DNA of 8,224 nt from Promethearchaeia archaeon (GTDB lineage: Archaea; Asgardarchaeota; Lokiarchaeia; Sigyniarchaeales; SOKP01). The position numbers and the translations under genes are program-made. The notes beneath the pieces were generated by a model. The model was not told the DNA's origin. It was given only the letters and a program-made list of their open reading frames with translations, and searched no databases. This document shows positions 1-6,846 of the stretch, piece after piece. Where the stretch lies: NCBI GenBank assembly GCA_029856445.1, contig JAHQWY010000161.1, positions 1 through 8,224 of the forward strand, written 5' to 3'. Each line of letters opens with the position of its first letter. Position 1 is the stretch's first letter.

Positions 1-97
1 ATATCAAATATAGATATGTCAAAGTGCGTAATAAATATTAATATTTAGAGTTTGTGTAATAATAACTGGAAAGACTAAATTATAAGAGCTTTATATT

Positions 98-847
98 TTA
101 CTTCTGAATTGATCTTATATTTAATTCAGGTTTCAGTAATATAATTATCGAAATCGGGATGATCCAAACTAGTATTGAGAAGAGCAATAACCATTCTAAG
201 AATGGTGTACTGTCAATTAGGTTTAAAATAGAGACCGTCAATGGTCCAAATATTCCATAAATTCCTAAAATTTTCGGGATTTTGGTACTATACAAGACAA
301 TTAACCAACCCATGAAAAAAGCTCCAAAAGTAAATCCACCAAAAGCTAAATATGACATAATATCATGTGGTCTTTCTCCTAAAATGGACAAAAATTCGTA
401 ATCGCGATCGGCTGAAAAGATTCCAACACCTATATAGCCGAGATTTCCGATTATACTAAATAAGAAGGCAAAACTGCTTAACCTAAAACGTAACCGAGAA
501 TAATGTTGCTCTCCCAAATCCTCTCTATTAGGCAATGGAGCAAGTAATTGTTCCAAGTAAAATGTTAGTGGTATAGTCATAGAACCCGCAATAATACATG
601 CAATATCATATAGAATTGGCGCAGGAGTATGATCTAAAGAACCAAGATCAGAAATCCAGTTATCCCAAATAGTGTATCCATCTGGATCTAGCAATGCTGC
701 GGTGATAACACCGATAATAAGGAGAGAGAGATATCCAATCATAACAATCATTACAGAGCGTTTTATTATATTGTAGTTTGTTACAAAATTGTAAAATATT
801 GCCCTAGCATCATTGATTGATTGACGTATTGACATAGTAAATTTCAT
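98..847 (-). CDS. DUF998-type six-helix membrane protein
   Basis: A 249-residue integral membrane protein. I see six hydrophobic segments at roughly residues 31-53, 78-99, 122-144, 164-186, 192-212 and 215-238. The loop after the first helix carries NWISDLGS (63-70), and a conserved-looking His (161) sits just before helix 4; both are hallmarks of the DUF998 family, whose members are six-helix proteins of about 200-250 residues. The molecular function of the family is not established, so none is assigned. The N-terminus (1-30) is polar and probably cytoplasmic, with no cleavable signal peptide. The ATG at 847 was taken as start; the Met five codons in (835) is equally possible because no ribosome site precedes either. 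The gene is transcribed away from the HEAT-repeat gene and shares a 187-base divergent intergenic region with it. Confidence is high that this is a gene and moderate for the family. Confidence 0.8.
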   Translation of the reverse strand: MKFTMSIRQSINDARAIFYNFVTNYNIIKRSVMIVMIGYLSLLIIGVITAALLDPDGYTIWDNWISDLGSLDHTPAPILYDIACIIAGSMTIPLTFYLEQLLAPLPNREDLGEQHYSRLRFRLSSFAFLFSIIGNLGYIGVGIFSADRDYEFLSILGERPHDIMSYLAFGGFTFGAFFMGWLIVLYSTKIPKILGIYGIFGPLTVSILNLIDSTPFLEWLLLFSILVWIIPISIIILLKPELNIRSIQK

Positions 848-1034
848 AGTATATTAATTTTAAAGATATTGGTAGTTAAAAAAAAATAAGTATTATTCTT
901 TCAGTTTTGATAGTCAATAACTGAGTTAATGTCATATTTGGAAAACATTTTTAAGGATCTGTGATCTAATTTGATAATAATTAAAGAAAAAAATAACGGA
1001 ATCGCAAATATTTAAGGGCTCTAAATACAAAAAA
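848..1034. promoter_or_regulatory. Divergent intergenic promoter region
   Basis: This 187-base AT-rich gap separates two genes transcribed in opposite directions, so both promoters should lie here. On the plus side an AATATTTAAG box is seen at about 1006-1015. On the minus side only a weak TTTAAA (858-863) stands near the membrane-protein start. A 9-base A-run (878-886) and a GATCTGTGATC inverted motif (957-967) are also present. No ORF or RNA gene was seen. Confidence 0.45.
1006..1015 (+). promoter_or_regulatory. Putative TATA box of the HEAT-repeat gene
   Basis: AATATTTAAG lies with its centre about 24 bases before the ATG at 1035. In archaea the TATA box is normally centred 25-30 bases before the transcript start, so this spacing would put the start at or next to the ATG and give a leaderless message. 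The absence of any GGAG/GGTG upstream of this ATG agrees. The base composition makes chance TATA matches common, so this is a suggestion only. Confidence 0.4.
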
Positions 1035-2621
1035 ATGAAGATCCTTCCTCGAGAAATTTATGAAAGAAGTAAAGAATTTGGAGCAAAAAATTCAGCAAGT
1101 ATGCTAACGGAAATAATAGAATCCGGAGCAGATAATAAATACAGAAAAGAATCTATCAAATTTTTAGTATTAATCAGCGATAATTCTCTTGAAATAAAGA
1201 ATAATTGTTTTAAAACTTTTGAAAATCTATTAATATCAGATGAGAAAGTAGAGATTAAATGTGAAGCTGCAAAGGCTTTAGGTAGTATAGAACACGAAAA
1301 AGGATTAAAACCATTAAAATGGATTTTGGAGCAGAAAGAAGTTGATAATACATTAAAATTATCTGTATTTATGGCAATTAAACACATCAGATTTCAAGAA
1401 CCAGAGATCCAGCTTTTTATTAATGAATTAGATAGCAATAATAATGCTATAAAAGATTTTATCACAATCCAACTATTAAGTCTAAAACCTGAGGATCTCA
1501 TAAGGTTATTATTAAAATCATTAAAGAACAAACAACTTTCAAATATACATAAAGCAGAATTAATAAAATTAATTGGGTATGAATTATCAAGTATCAATAT
1601 TTCCTATAATGAATCAAGTTATATAGAAGAAAAATATCCTGAAATTATAACGAATTTGATTCGAAATAAAAGCATTTTACTTGATGTTCTTACGTTAATT
1701 TTAAAAGAAGAAGATTTAGAATTACTTAATTCTACTATTACGATTTTAAAATTAATGGGAAAAGAGATTGAGAGTGATTTATTTAAACTATTATTAATTG
1801 ATGATTTCATTGCTAAGAAGAATGCTATAATTTTATGTGGGAAATTGAAACTTAAGAATGCTGTAGATTTATTGATAACTAATTTAGATAATATATATAA
1901 TGAAGTTAGTATTGCTTCAATTGAGGCTTTAGGCGAAATTGGGGAAATTTCCGCAGTCCCTGAGCTTTTGGATATTTTAAACATAGAAGATACAAGTTTT
2001 GAGTATACGGATTTAGATATGAAGCTTTATATCTTAGATGCGATAAAAAAAATATATTCAAGTAACAAGGACGCTTCATTTGATTATCTCTATTCCTGTC
2101 TGGAAAAAAACAATAATACAATACGAGAAAGTGTTGCTTTCATCCTAGGTGAAATAGGGAAGAAAGAATTCGTAGAACCATTAGTAAATTTACTAAACAT
2201 ACGAAATTTAGATGTAAGAAAAAATACAGTAATTGCTTTGGGAAAAATAGGAGATATTGCGTCTTTAGAAAATTTAATTGGGATTTTAGAAGATAAAAAT
2301 TCTTATTGGCTTATTAAAAAGGTTGCTGTTGATGCCATTTATAATATATTTCAAAATAATTGGTATCGAAAAAAAGACGATGCAAAGGATGTAGAAAGAG
2401 TATTAAATAAAAGCTTTGCAAGCCTTATCGACCATTTGGGTAATCAATCAGATGAAAATTTTAAAGTAAAGACAAGCTTAATAAAACTGATGGAGTTTTA
2501 CGGAGATAATCGCGCTTTAAGTGCATTAATTAAAAGGGTTAATGATTTCCACAGGGTTGTGAGAATTCGTGCTTCCAATGCTATCAAAAAAATAGAAGAA
2601 AGGCTCGAATTAGACAATTAA
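1035..2621 (+). CDS. HEAT-repeat (PBS-lyase-type) scaffold protein
   Basis: A 528-residue all-helical protein built of HEAT-like repeats. Units are clearest at residues 72-100 (EAAKALGSI), 260-285, 289-315 (ASIEALGEIGEISAVPELL), 361-387 (SVAFILGEIGKKEFVEPLV), 392-418 (VIALGKIGDIASLENLI), 475-500 and 507-522. The recurring pattern A-x-x-x-L-G-x-I-G followed by LxxLL is the PBS-lyase HEAT signature; repeats in the middle (120-250) are more diverged. Such proteins usually serve as curved binding platforms. There are no catalytic motifs, membrane segments or signal peptide, so a cytoplasmic protein-binding role is the most that can be inferred. The ATG start has no ribosome site but has a TATA-like box at leaderless distance. 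It is separated by 130 bases from the next gene and no strong T-run ends it, so read-through is possible. The partner is unknown. Confidence 0.85.
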   Translation: MKILPREIYERSKEFGAKNSASMLTEIIESGADNKYRKESIKFLVLISDNSLEIKNNCFKTFENLLISDEKVEIKCEAAKALGSIEHEKGLKPLKWILEQKEVDNTLKLSVFMAIKHIRFQEPEIQLFINELDSNNNAIKDFITIQLLSLKPEDLIRLLLKSLKNKQLSNIHKAELIKLIGYELSSINISYNESSYIEEKYPEIITNLIRNKSILLDVLTLILKEEDLELLNSTITILKLMGKEIESDLFKLLLIDDFIAKKNAIILCGKLKLKNAVDLLITNLDNIYNEVSIASIEALGEIGEISAVPELLDILNIEDTSFEYTDLDMKLYILDAIKKIYSSNKDASFDYLYSCLEKNNNTIRESVAFILGEIGKKEFVEPLVNLLNIRNLDVRKNTVIALGKIGDIASLENLIGILEDKNSYWLIKKVAVDAIYNIFQNNWYRKKDDAKDVERVLNKSFASLIDHLGNQSDENFKVKTSLIKLMEFYGDNRALSALIKRVNDFHRVVRIRASNAIKKIEERLELDN

Positions 2622-2740
2622 TATTGTATTCATACTGAAAAAATAGTTGAATTAAATTTTTCACAAAAATGTAAATACTTAAATGGTAGACTGAAATACT
2701 TTGACATACCACAATCTAATTTTTAAAAAACATATATGAA

Positions 2741-2746
2741 GGGTGA
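2741..2746 (+). promoter_or_regulatory. Ribosome binding site GGGTGA deciding a TTG start
   Basis: GGGTGA matches the 3' half of the archaeal anti-Shine-Dalgarno complement GGAGGTGAT and ends five bases before TTG at 2752. It overlaps the competing GTG at 2743, which would itself have no ribosome site, so the TTG is the better start for the small protein. Confidence 0.6.
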
Positions 2747-2751
2747 AAAGA

Positions 2752-3081
2752 TTGACATTACTTTATATGAGAAATTGGTTCCCTCCAGATCAAGCAGATA
2801 AAATAGCTAAGAGATTTTTGGATTGGGTTAAGGATAATCCCCCTGATCCATCAATAGATAAGAATCTTGGTATAGGTGTTACTGAGGATGAAAATGGAAT
2901 GATTCTGGCTATTAGTTTAAGTGAAATAATGAAAGGAAAAGAACAGGAAGCATTGGAACTTGCTTCTAAGCAGAACCTATTCATGGCTGCAGGGATTGTA
3001 GGATTTAAATATAAATCTGAAGTAATACACAACTTTCCTGATGCTTATAAAATCTTAGGTATGACAGCACCAGAAGTATAA
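2752..3081 (+). CDS. Small alpha/beta protein of unknown function
   Basis: A protein of 109 residues if started at TTG 2752 (a GTG at 2743 would add three residues; an ATG at 2767 would remove five). I do not recognise the family. The order of predicted elements is a strand (TLLYMRNWFPP), a helix (about residues 13-28), a hairpin of two strands around LGIGVTEDENGMILAISL (39-56), then one or two helices rich in Glu/Lys and an end with IVGFKYKSEV. This beta-alpha-beta-beta-alpha order resembles small ferredoxin-like dimeric barrel proteins, but that is inference from pattern only. There are no cysteines, no signal peptide and no membrane segment, so it is probably a soluble cytoplasmic protein. 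The aromatic-proline motif NWFPP near the N-terminus is its most distinctive feature. A T-tract follows the stop, and the next gene is an enoyl-CoA hydratase, which gives a weak hint of a role in acyl metabolism. Confidence 0.75.
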   Translation: MTLLYMRNWFPPDQADKIAKRFLDWVKDNPPDPSIDKNLGIGVTEDENGMILAISLSEIMKGKEQEALELASKQNLFMAAGIVGFKYKSEVIHNFPDAYKILGMTAPEV

Positions 3082-3095
3082 AAACTTAATCATTC

Positions 3096-3107
3096 TTTTT
3101 TTTTTTT
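3096..3107 (+). terminator. Oligo-T terminator after the small protein
   Basis: Twelve consecutive T residues begin 15 bases after the stop codon. No stable GC stem precedes them, which is the usual form of intrinsic termination in archaea. The tract separates the small-protein gene from the hydratase gene. Confidence 0.65.
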
Positions 3108-3216
3108 CTTAAAATATTTTAAAAGCATTATAAAAGAACTAAGTTCTTGAATTAGATAATAACCCTCAGCTTTAATCATTGATATCGAAAATTTTTACGA
3201 GTAAAAGTTAAATAAG

Positions 3217-3233
3217 GAATATTAATAATATTC
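3217..3233. repeat. 17-base perfect palindrome upstream of the hydratase gene
   Basis: GAATATTA-A-TAATATTC is a perfect inverted repeat of two 8-base arms around one base. It lies 50 bases before the hydratase ATG and just upstream of a TATA-like ATAAATTATTTTAA stretch (3236-3249). The position would suit an operator for a dimeric regulator, but no regulator gene is in the window and AT-rich DNA yields short palindromes by chance. Confidence 0.35.
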
Positions 3234-3283
3234 AAATAAATTATTTTAACCATAACTAATTATAGAAAAATGAGTTGGATATC

Positions 3284-4111
3284 ATGTCAAAAATGGATGT
3301 AAATTCAATAGGACAGACAAGAGAAGGAACATTTAAGTATGATTGGAAAGCGAGTGCCTTATATAATTTAGGAATTGGAGCTCAAGCAGAAGATTTAGAG
3401 TTTGTTTATGAGAGAGTACAAGGTGGTATGAAAGTATTTCCGAGTTTTGCAACGATAGTAGGGGGTAGCGGAATGATTTTCCCCACTGGAACTGATTTTG
3501 TCCGATTATTACATGGTGAACAATTAATCCATCTTTATGCACCTTTTCAACCAAGCGGAACTATAAATACAAAAGGCGAAATAGAACATATTTACGATAA
3601 AGGAAAAGCAGCTGTCATACATATAAAAGTATCTGGACATTCACCTGAAAATGAACATATATTTGATGCAAGGTATGTCTATTTTGTTGCTGGCTCTGGT
3701 GGGTTCGGTGGGGACCCAGGACCTAAAATTGAACCCATAAATCCTCCCGAGGGTGTAAAACCAGATTTTAGCAGTTCTTATCAAACTAGTACAAATCAAG
3801 CAGCATTTTATAGACTAAATGGAGATTTTAATCCTCTACATATCGATCCAAATTTTGCTAGAATGGCAGGTCAACCAAAACCAATCCTTCACGGTTTGTG
3901 TACATATGGGATTGCTACACGTGCTATTGTAAATGAGCTATGTGATGGGGATGTTTCCCGCTTTAAAGAGTTCAGTGCAAGATTTAAAGGTGTCGTATTT
4001 CCTGGAGAAATCCTTATAACTGAAGGTTGGAAAGACGACGGACGTTATATCATTCAAGTTCGAAAGGATAATAATGTTGTTTTAGGGAATTCCTATGCCA
4101 TCGTAGAGTAA
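3284..4111 (+). CDS. R-specific enoyl-CoA hydratase (MaoC / hydratase-2 family)
   Basis: A 275-residue double-hotdog enzyme of the MaoC-like hydratase-2 type, which adds water to trans-2-enoyl-CoA to give (3R)-3-hydroxyacyl-CoA. The C-terminal hotdog carries the signature YRLNGDFNPLHIDP (176-189), with the catalytic pair Asp181 and His186 and the helper Asn183, followed by KPILHGLCTYG. The N-terminal half-domain holds YNLGIGA (27-33), typical of the same family, and GGFGGDPGP bridges the two halves. The length and the HGLCTYG block closely resemble the hydratase-2 domain of peroxisomal multifunctional enzyme type 2, but here as a stand-alone protein with no dehydrogenase or SCP2 domain. It is cytoplasmic, with no signal peptide. 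The ATG at 3284 was chosen; TTG at 3275 would add three residues and ATG at 3293 would remove three. T-tracts on both sides suggest a single-gene transcript. Confidence 0.9.
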   Translation: MSKMDVNSIGQTREGTFKYDWKASALYNLGIGAQAEDLEFVYERVQGGMKVFPSFATIVGGSGMIFPTGTDFVRLLHGEQLIHLYAPFQPSGTINTKGEIEHIYDKGKAAVIHIKVSGHSPENEHIFDARYVYFVAGSGGFGGDPGPKIEPINPPEGVKPDFSSSYQTSTNQAAFYRLNGDFNPLHIDPNFARMAGQPKPILHGLCTYGIATRAIVNELCDGDVSRFKEFSARFKGVVFPGEILITEGWKDDGRYIIQVRKDNNVVLGNSYAIVE

Positions 4112-4125
4112 ACAATATTTATCTC

Positions 4126-4136
4126 TTTTTTTTTTT
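4126..4136 (+). terminator. Oligo-T terminator after the hydratase
   Basis: Eleven T residues start 14 bases after the hydratase stop, without a GC stem, as expected for archaeal intrinsic termination. A second T7 run followed by A7 (4183-4196) lies further on and could serve as a back-up. Confidence 0.65.
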
Positions 4137-4221
4137 GACTAAAATATAAAAAACTGATTTCGTAGCTTTTTAATTAATAATCTTTTTTTAAAAAAATCCA
4201 TTCTATTGCATAGCCTATTAT

Positions 4222-4230
4222 CTATAAATT
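4222..4230 (+). promoter_or_regulatory. Putative TATA box of the FrhB-type gene
   Basis: CTATAAATT lies about 36 bases before the ATG at 4262. A transcript start 25 bases downstream would leave a leader of about ten bases, too short for a ribosome site, and none is seen. The match is weak evidence in such AT-rich DNA. Confidence 0.35.
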
Positions 4231-4261
4231 AAACAAAATATAGAGATTACTGGAAAATAAA

Positions 4262-5752
4262 ATGACAGAAAACAATACAGAAAAAACTGAAACTCAATAT
4301 GATTATTCCTTTGAGTACATTCAAAAAAAGCTGGAAGGAAAGAAGGATAGCTTTGGAATGTTGATGAAAGAGATTGTTCGCACTGGAATTTGTACTGAGT
4401 GTGGAACTTGTGCTGCGGTTTGTCCCGTTTTAGAGTGGGATGATATCGCAGGGCAACCAAAACTTATAGGTAAATGTACAGGATGTGGGATATGCTATAA
4501 TCAATGCCCAAGAACAATTACAGACCCCTATATATTAATGGGGGAGTTTAGAACGGGATATGTCGCAAATACTAACATTCAAGAAGTTATTGGAGGTCAA
4601 GATGGGGGTACGGTCACTAGTTTACTCTGCTATTTATTTGATGAACATTTAATCGATGCGGCAATTGTAACAATGAAAGATCCTAGTAAACCATGGCATC
4701 CGGTTGCCCAAATTATTACTAGTAAAGAGGATGCAATTAAAGCTTCTGGATCTATTTATAGTCACTCCCAAACAGTTGAAGCACTTATGGATGCCATTCG
4801 ACAGGATTTTAGGTCCATAGCATTCGTTGGGACACCCTGCAATATAGATGCTGTAAAAAAAATGTTTGACAGTCCAACGGGGATGTTGAAGTATTTTATG
4901 CGTGCTCACGTTCTTTCTATTGGACTTTTCTGCATGGATTCATTTGCTCCTGACGCAATTTATCCATTTTTCGAAAAAGATGGTATTGATTTATCAAAAG
5001 TGCAAAAAATGGATATTAATAAGGGTAAATTTCATTTGTATTATAATACTCAATCAGAACCCATAAAATCATATACAATTAAACAGTTGGATAAGTTTAA
5101 ATCATCCAGTTGTAATTTCTGTACAGATCTTACAGCTGAACATGCCGACATATCGGTTGGCAGTGTGGGTTCTGGAGCAAACAAAAATACAGTATTTGCT
5201 CGGACGGGAATTGGTACAGAAATTATAGAAGACGCTGCGGAGAAAGGATACTTAAGAATAGAACCTTTTAATGCAATTAATCTAAATGCGGTATTATTCT
5301 TAGCAAAGCTTAAAAAAGTTTCTCAATATAACATTCAGAAAAGAAAGGTCTTTATCGTAAGAGATTTGGCTGAGGAAGAAGAGGCAAGAATCGAAACGAA
5401 ACCAGAAGTAGAACAAATAACTGTTAAACCTCCACTTGGAACAAGAAAATTTCTCAGTGCTTCAAAAGCTTTAGACGATGAAACCCAGATATTAACTCTC
5501 TCTCTAACAAATACAATAGGGTATGTATTAGAAGATCTTAAAATACGTGTTGTTACTGTCGAGGAACTCTTTGAAAAAAGACCCTGGATTACTACTATTA
5601 AGGAATTATTCCCATTCGAAACTATTGAAATAGGATATCCATTAGAAATAGAAGAAGGTCAGCCTATCATAGCAAATATATTAGTAGATGCATCCACTGA
5701 AACTTTTGGTAAGATTTTTTCCAGAACTTTCAAACTCGCACCAACAGAATAA
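4262..5752 (+). CDS. FrhB/FdhB-type Fe-S flavoprotein with C-terminal extension
   Basis: A 496-residue member of the coenzyme F420 hydrogenase/dehydrogenase beta-subunit family, flavoproteins that pass electrons between Fe-S clusters and F420 or other acceptors. Two ferredoxin-type 4Fe-4S motifs are near the N-terminus: C44, C47, C50, C54 and C72, C75, C78, C82, each ending in CP. The FrhB core follows with GGQDGGTVTSLL (111-122), GSIYSHSQT (163-171), FVGTPCNIDAV (188-198), GLFCMDSF (221-228) and SCNFCTDLTAEHADISVG (283-300). Cysteines 193, 224, 284 and 287 are the usual candidates for a third cluster. After residue 360 the homology ends. A charged linker (369-384) leads to about 110 residues rich in beta strands that are not part of standard FrhB. 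No hydrogenase, formate dehydrogenase or other partner subunit adjoins, so the electron partner is unknown and use of F420 is not proven. The ATG start lacks a ribosome site. Confidence 0.88.
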   Translation: MTENNTEKTETQYDYSFEYIQKKLEGKKDSFGMLMKEIVRTGICTECGTCAAVCPVLEWDDIAGQPKLIGKCTGCGICYNQCPRTITDPYILMGEFRTGYVANTNIQEVIGGQDGGTVTSLLCYLFDEHLIDAAIVTMKDPSKPWHPVAQIITSKEDAIKASGSIYSHSQTVEALMDAIRQDFRSIAFVGTPCNIDAVKKMFDSPTGMLKYFMRAHVLSIGLFCMDSFAPDAIYPFFEKDGIDLSKVQKMDINKGKFHLYYNTQSEPIKSYTIKQLDKFKSSSCNFCTDLTAEHADISVGSVGSGANKNTVFARTGIGTEIIEDAAEKGYLRIEPFNAINLNAVLFLAKLKKVSQYNIQKRKVFIVRDLAEEEEARIETKPEVEQITVKPPLGTRKFLSASKALDDETQILTLSLTNTIGYVLEDLKIRVVTVEELFEKRPWITTIKELFPFETIEIGYPLEIEEGQPIIANILVDASTETFGKIFSRTFKLAPTE

Positions 5753-5833
5753 AAAATTAAATAAGTTTTAATAAAAAAGTTAAATGAAATAAAATATTAT
5801 AAAAAATTATTAGAATACAAATGTAAAAATAAA

Positions 5834-5837
5834 GGAG
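5834..5837 (+). promoter_or_regulatory. Ribosome binding site GGAG deciding the TTG start of the GTPase
   Basis: AAAGGAG ends ten bases before TTG at 5848. When aligned on the full GGAGGTGAT complement the effective gap is five bases, the same as for the small protein at 2752. No in-frame ATG lies close by, and the P-loop needs this start to have its normal first beta strand (KISLVG). Confidence 0.65.
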
Positions 5838-5847
5838 TAGAAGTAAA

Positions 5848-6756
5848 TTGAAAATTTCACTCGTAGGTTTATCAGGTTGCGGTAAAACAAGTGTATATTC
5901 AGTAGCCTTTGCTGCTAAAAGCCCAGAAGACACAAAAGGTTTAAGCCCTACAATTCTTTATGAGACTCGCAGACATCCTTTCTTAGGTTTACAGGTTGGC
6001 ATCTTTGATTTTGGGGGTCAGGAGCAGTTCCGAAAAGAGTACATGGAAAAGCCTGAAATATTCAGAGGCACAGATATTCTTATCCCTATAGTTGATCTAC
6101 ACGATCCATCAAATTTTAAACAAGCCAAGGATTATTTTATCGATCTATTAGATCTTTATCGAAAAAATAATGAGAAGCCCAAGATATTCTTATTCTTACA
6201 TAAATACGATACCGAGAATTACCAGAAAGAGCTTCTCGATACTAATGTAAAGAATGCAAAAGATTTATTTCTGGACTTGTTTAAAGATTATGATTTTGAT
6301 TTTATGCTTACTAGTATCTATGAACAGGACAAGTTAGCTAAAGTATTTAGAGATGTTTTAATATCACAATATGCAGAATTGAAGGATCATGTTGAAAAAG
6401 CAGAGAAACAACTTGACGAAATTAAAGCTAAGGTAATTATCGCGGATATATCTGGTAATGTCATAGTTCATAATGTTCAAGGTGTAAGTAGTGGTTTAAC
6501 ATTGAGAGGGGATTTGAGAGACTTCATTAATGCTTGTAATACTGTGAGAGAAAACATTTTTATGTCAGATTCTGCCAGGTTTAGCGGTCGAGATGCCGAT
6601 GGTAAGGAAATTGAACTTCATATATTTAAGTATATTATTTCGGTTCTGGTGATGAAATCTGGAGATCTAAATAGAGATTCTCAAGATAAACTGAACATGT
6701 TACTTAATGATATGAAATTATTTGCAGATTTGATTATTTCAGCTCACACAGATTAA
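5848..6756 (+). CDS. Gtr/Rag-like small GTPase with C-terminal roadblock-like domain
   Basis: A 302-residue GTPase. All G motifs are visible: P-loop GLSGCGKT (7-14), switch-I Thr35 in SPTILYE, DFGGQEQF (54-61) with the catalytic-position Gln58, HKYD (118-121) for guanine recognition, and TSIYEQ (155-160). The GGQ and HKxD forms, the acidic VDLHD strand and the TSI(Y/W) G5 are typical of the Gtr1/RagA family and not of Ras or Rab, which have NKxD. After a charged probable coiled coil (178-196) comes a segment of about 105 residues with alternating strands and helices (VIIADISGNVIVHN, then ELHIFKYIISVLVMK), consistent with the roadblock/longin-like domain through which eukaryotic Rag GTPases dimerise. 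No lipidation motif or membrane segment is present. TTG is the start, backed by GGAG. The gene follows the FrhB gene by 95 bases without a strong plus-strand T-run, so partial co-transcription is possible. Upstream nutrient-type signals and partners cannot be read from the sequence. Confidence 0.9.
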   Translation: MKISLVGLSGCGKTSVYSVAFAAKSPEDTKGLSPTILYETRRHPFLGLQVGIFDFGGQEQFRKEYMEKPEIFRGTDILIPIVDLHDPSNFKQAKDYFIDLLDLYRKNNEKPKIFLFLHKYDTENYQKELLDTNVKNAKDLFLDLFKDYDFDFMLTSIYEQDKLAKVFRDVLISQYAELKDHVEKAEKQLDEIKAKVIIADISGNVIVHNVQGVSSGLTLRGDLRDFINACNTVRENIFMSDSARFSGRDADGKEIELHIFKYIISVLVMKSGDLNRDSQDKLNMLLNDMKLFADLIISAHTD

Positions 6757-6779
6757 GACAATATTAATAAACAAAAGTA

Positions 6780-6803
6780 TTTTTTACTCTTTTCTATTTT
6801 TTT
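6780..6803 (+). terminator. Paired T-runs after the GTPase
   Basis: T6 (6780-6785) and T7 (6797-6803) lie 24-47 bases after the GTPase stop in a pyrimidine-rich stretch. This is a plausible archaeal terminator separating the GTPase from the glycosylase. Confidence 0.5.
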
Positions 6804-6830
6804 AGATTTTTCAGGATAAATTATTTAATT

Positions 6831-6836
6831 GAGGAT
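6831..6836 (+). promoter_or_regulatory. Ribosome binding site GAGGAT of the glycosylase gene
   Basis: GAGGAT lies ten bases before TTG 6847 and thirteen before GTG 6850. It argues against the longer reading from TTG 6829, which it overlaps. A TATA-like AAATTATTTAA (6818-6828) directly upstream offers the alternative of a nearly leaderless message. Confidence 0.45.
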
Positions 6837-6846
6837 ATGGATTAAC

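Noticed and set aside
32..47. 16-base palindrome TAAATATTAATATTTA
   Set aside because: It contains only A and T in very AT-rich DNA past the end of the membrane-protein gene, so chance is the simplest explanation.
1058..2121. Several minus-strand ORFs of 67-121 codons inside the HEAT-repeat gene
   Set aside because: Their translations are low-complexity Ser/Phe/Ile/Leu-rich antisense shadows of the helical repeats, with no domain pattern or start signals.
2736..2801. ATG at 2736 opening a 21-codon ORF that overlaps the start of the small protein
   Set aside because: It lies in another frame, has no ribosome site and no recognisable content; its own codons contain the GGGTGA that serves TTG 2752.
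3270..3302. ATG at 3270 as start of the hydratase
   Set aside because: It is out of frame and stops after ten codons; ATG 3284 is the first in-frame ATG.
4183..4196. T7A7 self-complementary run
   Set aside because: It is a simple homopolymer pair with no loop-forming sequence; at most a back-up terminator for the hydratase.
4262..6756. FrhB gene and GTPase as a defined operon
   Set aside because: The 95-base gap, the separate ribosome site and a possible TATA-like TTATAAAAAA before the GTPase make co-transcription uncertain, and the functions do not obviously fit.
6829..6846. Longer glycosylase reading from TTG 6829
   Set aside because: The extra residues do not align with Tag, whose N-terminus lies three residues before the first zinc Cys, and the reading would overlap the GAGGAT ribosome site.
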